From Thermoplasmata archaeon (GTDB lineage: Archaea > Thermoplasmatota > Thermoplasmata > Halarchaeoplasmatales > Halarchaeoplasmataceae): 38,933 nucleotides of DNA. A program made the position numbers and the translations under genes. Below the pieces are notes generated by a model, which was given only the letters and a program-made list of their open reading frames with translations, was not told the DNA's origin and made no database searches. Location: contig PUPH01000088.1 in NCBI GenBank assembly GCA_003553085.1, positions 1 to 38,933 of the forward strand. The letters run 5' to 3'. This document shows, piece by piece, positions 35,718 through 38,933 of the stretch; position 1 is the first letter of the stretch, and each line of letters begins with the position of its first letter.

Positions 35718-35752
35718 GATAAATCCATATGATCCTATAGATGGGATTTATC
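35718..35752. terminator. Inverted repeat GATAAATCC...GGATTTATC just after the HTH gene
   Basis: Perfect 9-bp arms at 35718-35726 and 35744-35752, 5 nt after the stop codon. Confidence 0.4.
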
Positions 35753-35881
35753 ACGGTTCAGAAGATATTCTTTTATCATCCTGATCTGGACACTTTTATC
35801 TATAGGTGCTGCAGCTTTTACAGTGCCAAGCTTCTTATCGGCACGAAAAGTATATATACCCCAATTAGGTAACTTTGCCAA

Positions 35882-35974
35882 ATGAATGGCTCCCTATATA
35901 TGGGTAAAGCTGATGACCTCTGGCAAGGTTGGAAGGCAGATGTATTTTGTAAACCGATGGGGTGTGTTTTTTGA
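35882..35974 (+). CDS. Putative leaderless upstream ORF, 30 aa: MNGSLYMGKADDLWQGWKADVFCKPMGCVF
   Basis: ATG ~27 nt from the centre of TATATATAC box (35851-35859); TGA stop overlaps the TTG (35971) start of the ClC gene. Confidence 0.35.
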   Translation: MNGSLYMGKADDLWQGWKADVFCKPMGCVF

Positions 35975-37755
35975 AGATAGATTTACCGGATAGTTCGGAT
36001 ATCAAAAGTTTCAGATGGTGGGAAGAATTTTTCAGAGATCCTTGTATCACTCGTTTGACCATACTAGGTACCCTGATAGGTATAATAGGTGGTCTAGGAG
36101 CGGTATTTTTTCATTATCTTATCCTTGGGATCAAGTATCTGTTTTACGGCGCAACATCTACCGATACTTTCCTAGATTCCGTCCTCGCTCTTCCTTGGTA
36201 TTATCGACTTGCGATACCAGCCATAGGTGGGCTTATCATAGGGCCTATCATCACATACCTCGTTCCTGAAGCAAAGGGACACGGAGTGCCGGAAGTCATG
36301 GAGGGTGTCGCTTTGAAGGGGGGAAATATACGAGGCAGGGTCGCCCCCTTGAAAGCTTTTATGTCGGCCATCTGTATAGGGTCTGGGGGATCGGCAGGAA
36401 GAGAAGGTCCCATAGTACAGATCGGAGCATCCTTCGGATCCTCACTGGGACAGTTCCTTAATTTTACACCTGAAGATAAAAAAGCTTTACTAGCCGCAGG
36501 TGCAGCTGCAGGTATAGCAGGTACTTTCAATGCACCTTTAGCGGGTATAATCTTTGCCTTAGAGGTGATCCTGCGGAAGATACGACTTCACAATTTTGCC
36601 CCCATCATCATAGCATCCATCGTGGGAAATGCCATAGCCAATCTGTTTTTCCCCGAGAGGGGTTATATCTTCGATATACCCACACTCCAACTCGTCAGCT
36701 ATTGGGAGGTCTTTACCTATCTGGGATTAGGGTTAGTCGCCGGTTTGGTCGCTCTATTCTATGGAAATCTCCTTTACAAATCTGAAGATTTCTTCGAGAT
36801 GATACCTTTCCCTGAATTCATAAAGCCCGCCCTAGGTGGTTTAGCACTAGGATTATTAGCACTCTATGTACATCAAGTTCTAGCCACAGGTTATCCCGTC
36901 ATGACTGCAGCGCTGTACGATAATCTTCCTTTTTATACCGTATTGACCTTATGTTTTGCCAAGATCTTCGCCACCAGTTTAACATTGGGTAGCGGTGGTT
37001 CTGGAGGTATTTTCGCTCCAGGTCTATTCATAGGTGCAATGCTTGGTAGCACTTATGGAAAAATTGTGCACACACTCTTTCCAAACTCCACTGGATATCC
37101 GAGTTCCTACGCCATAATCGGGATGGGAGCTATATTCGCAGGTGCCACCCATGCACCCCTGACGGCCATAATAATCTTATTCGAGATGACCGGTGATGTG
37201 AAGATATTCTTACCACTTATCTTCGCATGTATCGTGAGTACGGTTGTAACCAACCATATACAGAAGCGCAACATCTACACAACCAAACTTTTGAGAAGGG
37301 GAGTGGACATCGATTCGATCCAGGATACCATCGTGTTAGAAGAGGTAAAGGTCGGCGATCACATGACCACTGACGTGATCACGGTGAACGAGAACGATAC
37401 ACTTCTAGAAGCCAGGGACATCGCTCAGAAACACGACTTCACCTATCTACCGGTCATCCGTAAATCTTCCAAGGAGATGGTGGGGATGGTACGTTATCAC
37501 AAGATAATGGACGGTATAACCGACACCTACGAAGAGATACATGTACGAGCAGTGATGGATCCAGTGGAGATCAAGGTCACGGAAAATCAAAACATGTTCG
37601 ATGCTTTAAAGATCATACTGGAACACGATGCCAACATAGTACCGGTGGTTTCTGAAAGAGACCCTGATAAATTGGTGGGTATCATATCACGTAACGATAT
37701 CATCGATGCATACCACAAAAAAGTTAACACAGGATTACCGAGCAAGTCAGACTGA
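35971..37755 (+). CDS. ClC family chloride channel/transporter with C-terminal CBS pair
   Basis: KGHGVPEVMEGVAL, GSGGSAGREGPIVQIGASFGSSLGQF, GSGGSGGIFAPGLFIGAMLG; CBS motifs VGDHMTTDVITVNENDTLLEA and VRAVMDPVEIKVTENQNMFDAL; start GTG 35962 or TTG 35971. Confidence 0.94.
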   Translation: MKIDLPDSSDIKSFRWWEEFFRDPCITRLTILGTLIGIIGGLGAVFFHYLILGIKYLFYGATSTDTFLDSVLALPWYYRLAIPAIGGLIIGPIITYLVPEAKGHGVPEVMEGVALKGGNIRGRVAPLKAFMSAICIGSGGSAGREGPIVQIGASFGSSLGQFLNFTPEDKKALLAAGAAAGIAGTFNAPLAGIIFALEVILRKIRLHNFAPIIIASIVGNAIANLFFPERGYIFDIPTLQLVSYWEVFTYLGLGLVAGLVALFYGNLLYKSEDFFEMIPFPEFIKPALGGLALGLLALYVHQVLATGYPVMTAALYDNLPFYTVLTLCFAKIFATSLTLGSGGSGGIFAPGLFIGAMLGSTYGKIVHTLFPNSTGYPSSYAIIGMGAIFAGATHAPLTAIIILFEMTGDVKIFLPLIFACIVSTVVTNHIQKRNIYTTKLLRRGVDIDSIQDTIVLEEVKVGDHMTTDVITVNENDTLLEARDIAQKHDFTYLPVIRKSSKEMVGMVRYHKIMDGITDTYEEIHVRAVMDPVEIKVTENQNMFDALKIILEHDANIVPVVSERDPDKLVGIISRNDIIDAYHKKVNTGLPSKSD

Positions 37756-37804
37756 TATCTTTCAACAGCAAAAATCATAATTACCCCATCACTATCTTAC
37801 CGGT

Positions 37805-38933
37805 ATGCGCCTGGTGATCAGAGGTACCGTACAGGGTGTGGGTTTTCGACCCACGGTATTCCGAGTGGCAAGAAAATTGGGAGCTAAAGGGTACGTCAAA
37901 AACCTGGGAAGCGAGGTGGAGGTTCTCATAGATAAAAACGAAGAACTCTTTTTAGAGGAATTGGAGAGAGAACTCCCTCCCCTGGCGAAGATAGAGGAGG
38001 TGATCGTTGAGGATTCGGATGTCGTAGAGAACGACTTCCGTATCATACCGAGTTCAGAAGGGTCCCGTACATCTACCATACCCGTAGATACGGCGCTATG
38101 TGATGATTGCCTAGATGAGTTGAGGGATCCGCAGGACCGACGTTACCATTACAGCTTCATCAACTGTACGAACTGCGGCGCACGTTATTCAGCCATAGAA
38201 GGACTCCCATATGACCGGAAAAAAACCACCATGTCACCCTTCAAGATGTGTGACGCATGTAAAAGAGAATATGAACATCCTGGGGACCGGAGGTTCCACG
38301 CACAGACCACTTCCTGTACCGACTGTGGACCGGGTTATACACTCTACAACAAGGATAAGGAGATAGTCGGTGGTGTGGCGGAATTCGCCGGATTGATGGA
38401 GGAAGGTGAGATAGCCGTGGCCAAGAGCTGGGGCGGGATGCATATCGCATGCAGACTACAGAGTACACCTGAATTGAGGGAACGGTATGGTCGTCCGGAA
38501 AAACCCTTTGCCATCATGGTCAAAGACGTTGAAACCGCCAAGAGATATGTAAAGGTCAGTAGAAAGGATGTGTTCGCCGGATCGAGACGTCCCATAATGA
38601 TATACGAGAAAAATAACGTAGATGACGACCTGATGGAACTGGTGGCTCCCGGTCTCCCGACAGTAGGTGTCATGCTCCCTTATACCCCCTTACACCATCT
38701 GATCTTCGAATTGACCGATCTAAATGCCCTGGTGATGACCAGCGCCAACATCCCTGGAGAACCGATGATCATCGAAAACGAAGATGCCTTCTCATTGGAG
38801 CTTGATCACTTCCTGCTGCATGATAGAAAGATAGCTAACCGTATCGACGATTCACTTATACGAGTCCATGGGGATGACATAGCACCCATACGTCGATCTC
38901 GAGGATACGTCCCTGAACATCTTCCCTTTCCAA
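37805..38933 (+). CDS. hypF: Carbamoyltransferase HypF, 5' part (truncated by window end; absent from ORF track)
   Basis: MRLVIRGTVQGVGFRPTVFRVARKLGAKGYVKNLG (acylphosphatase domain), CDDCLDELRDPQDRRYHYSFINCTNCGARYSAIEGLPYDRKKTTM...CTDCGPGY zinc fingers, then YrdC-like KPFAIMVKD...RRPIMIYEK...TSANIPGEPM. Confidence 0.95.
   Translation, partial: MRLVIRGTVQGVGFRPTVFRVARKLGAKGYVKNLGSEVEVLIDKNEELFLEELERELPPLAKIEEVIVEDSDVVENDFRIIPSSEGSRTSTIPVDTALCDDCLDELRDPQDRRYHYSFINCTNCGARYSAIEGLPYDRKKTTMSPFKMCDACKREYEHPGDRRFHAQTTSCTDCGPGYTLYNKDKEIVGGVAEFAGLMEEGEIAVAKSWGGMHIACRLQSTPELRERYGRPEKPFAIMVKDVETAKRYVKVSRKDVFAGSRRPIMIYEKNNVDDDLMELVAPGLPTVGVMLPYTPLHHLIFELTDLNALVMTSANIPGEPMIIENEDAFSLELDHFLLHDRKIANRIDDSLIRVHGDDIAPIRRSRGYVPEHLPFP

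Noticed and set aside
35872-35930. Possible fluoride (crcB) riboswitch upstream of ClC because of GCTGATGACCTCT
   Set aside because: The 3' motif resembles the conserved CUGAUG-CC-U segment, but the required pseudoknot partner (GAGGU-type loop after AUG) is not in the predicted transcript, the ClC has GREGP/GHGVPEV motifs rather than a clear CLC-F signature, and the motif is within codons of the uORF. A cmsearch with RF01734 would be decisive
1-38933. CRISPR arrays, insertion sequences, toxin-antitoxin or phage defence islands
   Set aside because: No regularly spaced repeats, transposase-like proteins or defence-type protein families were seen; most genes are housekeeping or metabolic

Overview
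This 38.9 kb window is archaeal, most likely Thermoplasmatota-like euryarchaeal (taxonomy is my inference). It starts at the promoter of the large S10/spc ribosomal superoperon: L3-L4-L23-L2-S19-L22-S3-L29-eIF1(SUI1)-Rpp29-S17-L14-L24-S4e-L5-S14-S8-L6-L32e-L19e-L18-S5-L30-L15-SecY-EMC3/DUF106-Cmk-Cbf5. The operon is followed by an intron-containing tRNA-Ser(GGA). Downstream is accessory and housekeeping material: a two-domain (Fe-S) flavoprotein, a pair of paralog-like 4-TM proteins, amidohydrolase, UspA, a CBS protein, GlyRS, UPF0147, tRNA-Asn, MscS+DUF432, an HTH regulator divergent to a membrane/Zn-ribbon/DUF835 protein, UbiX, an ABC transporter with a NIF3-like protein, a HAD hydrolase, NadA, a PD40 lipoprotein, an ATC-hydrolase-like protein, an HTH regulator, ClC-CBS and a truncated HypF. 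No CRISPR, IS element, prophage or rRNA was seen. The most interesting unexplained signals are (1) a ~100-nt multi-hairpin element with complementary GGGGA/UCCCC loops next to a TATA-driven, near-leaderless 28-codon ORF between tRNA-Asn and UPF0147; (2) a 30-codon TATA-driven upstream ORF whose TGA overlaps a TTG start of the ClC gene; (3) inverted repeats around the TATA boxes of two HTH regulator genes; (4) an acidic S3 tail built by a 90-bp tandem duplication. I did not find an unambiguous large novel system; items 1-3 are hypotheses that need comparative or RNA-seq tests.
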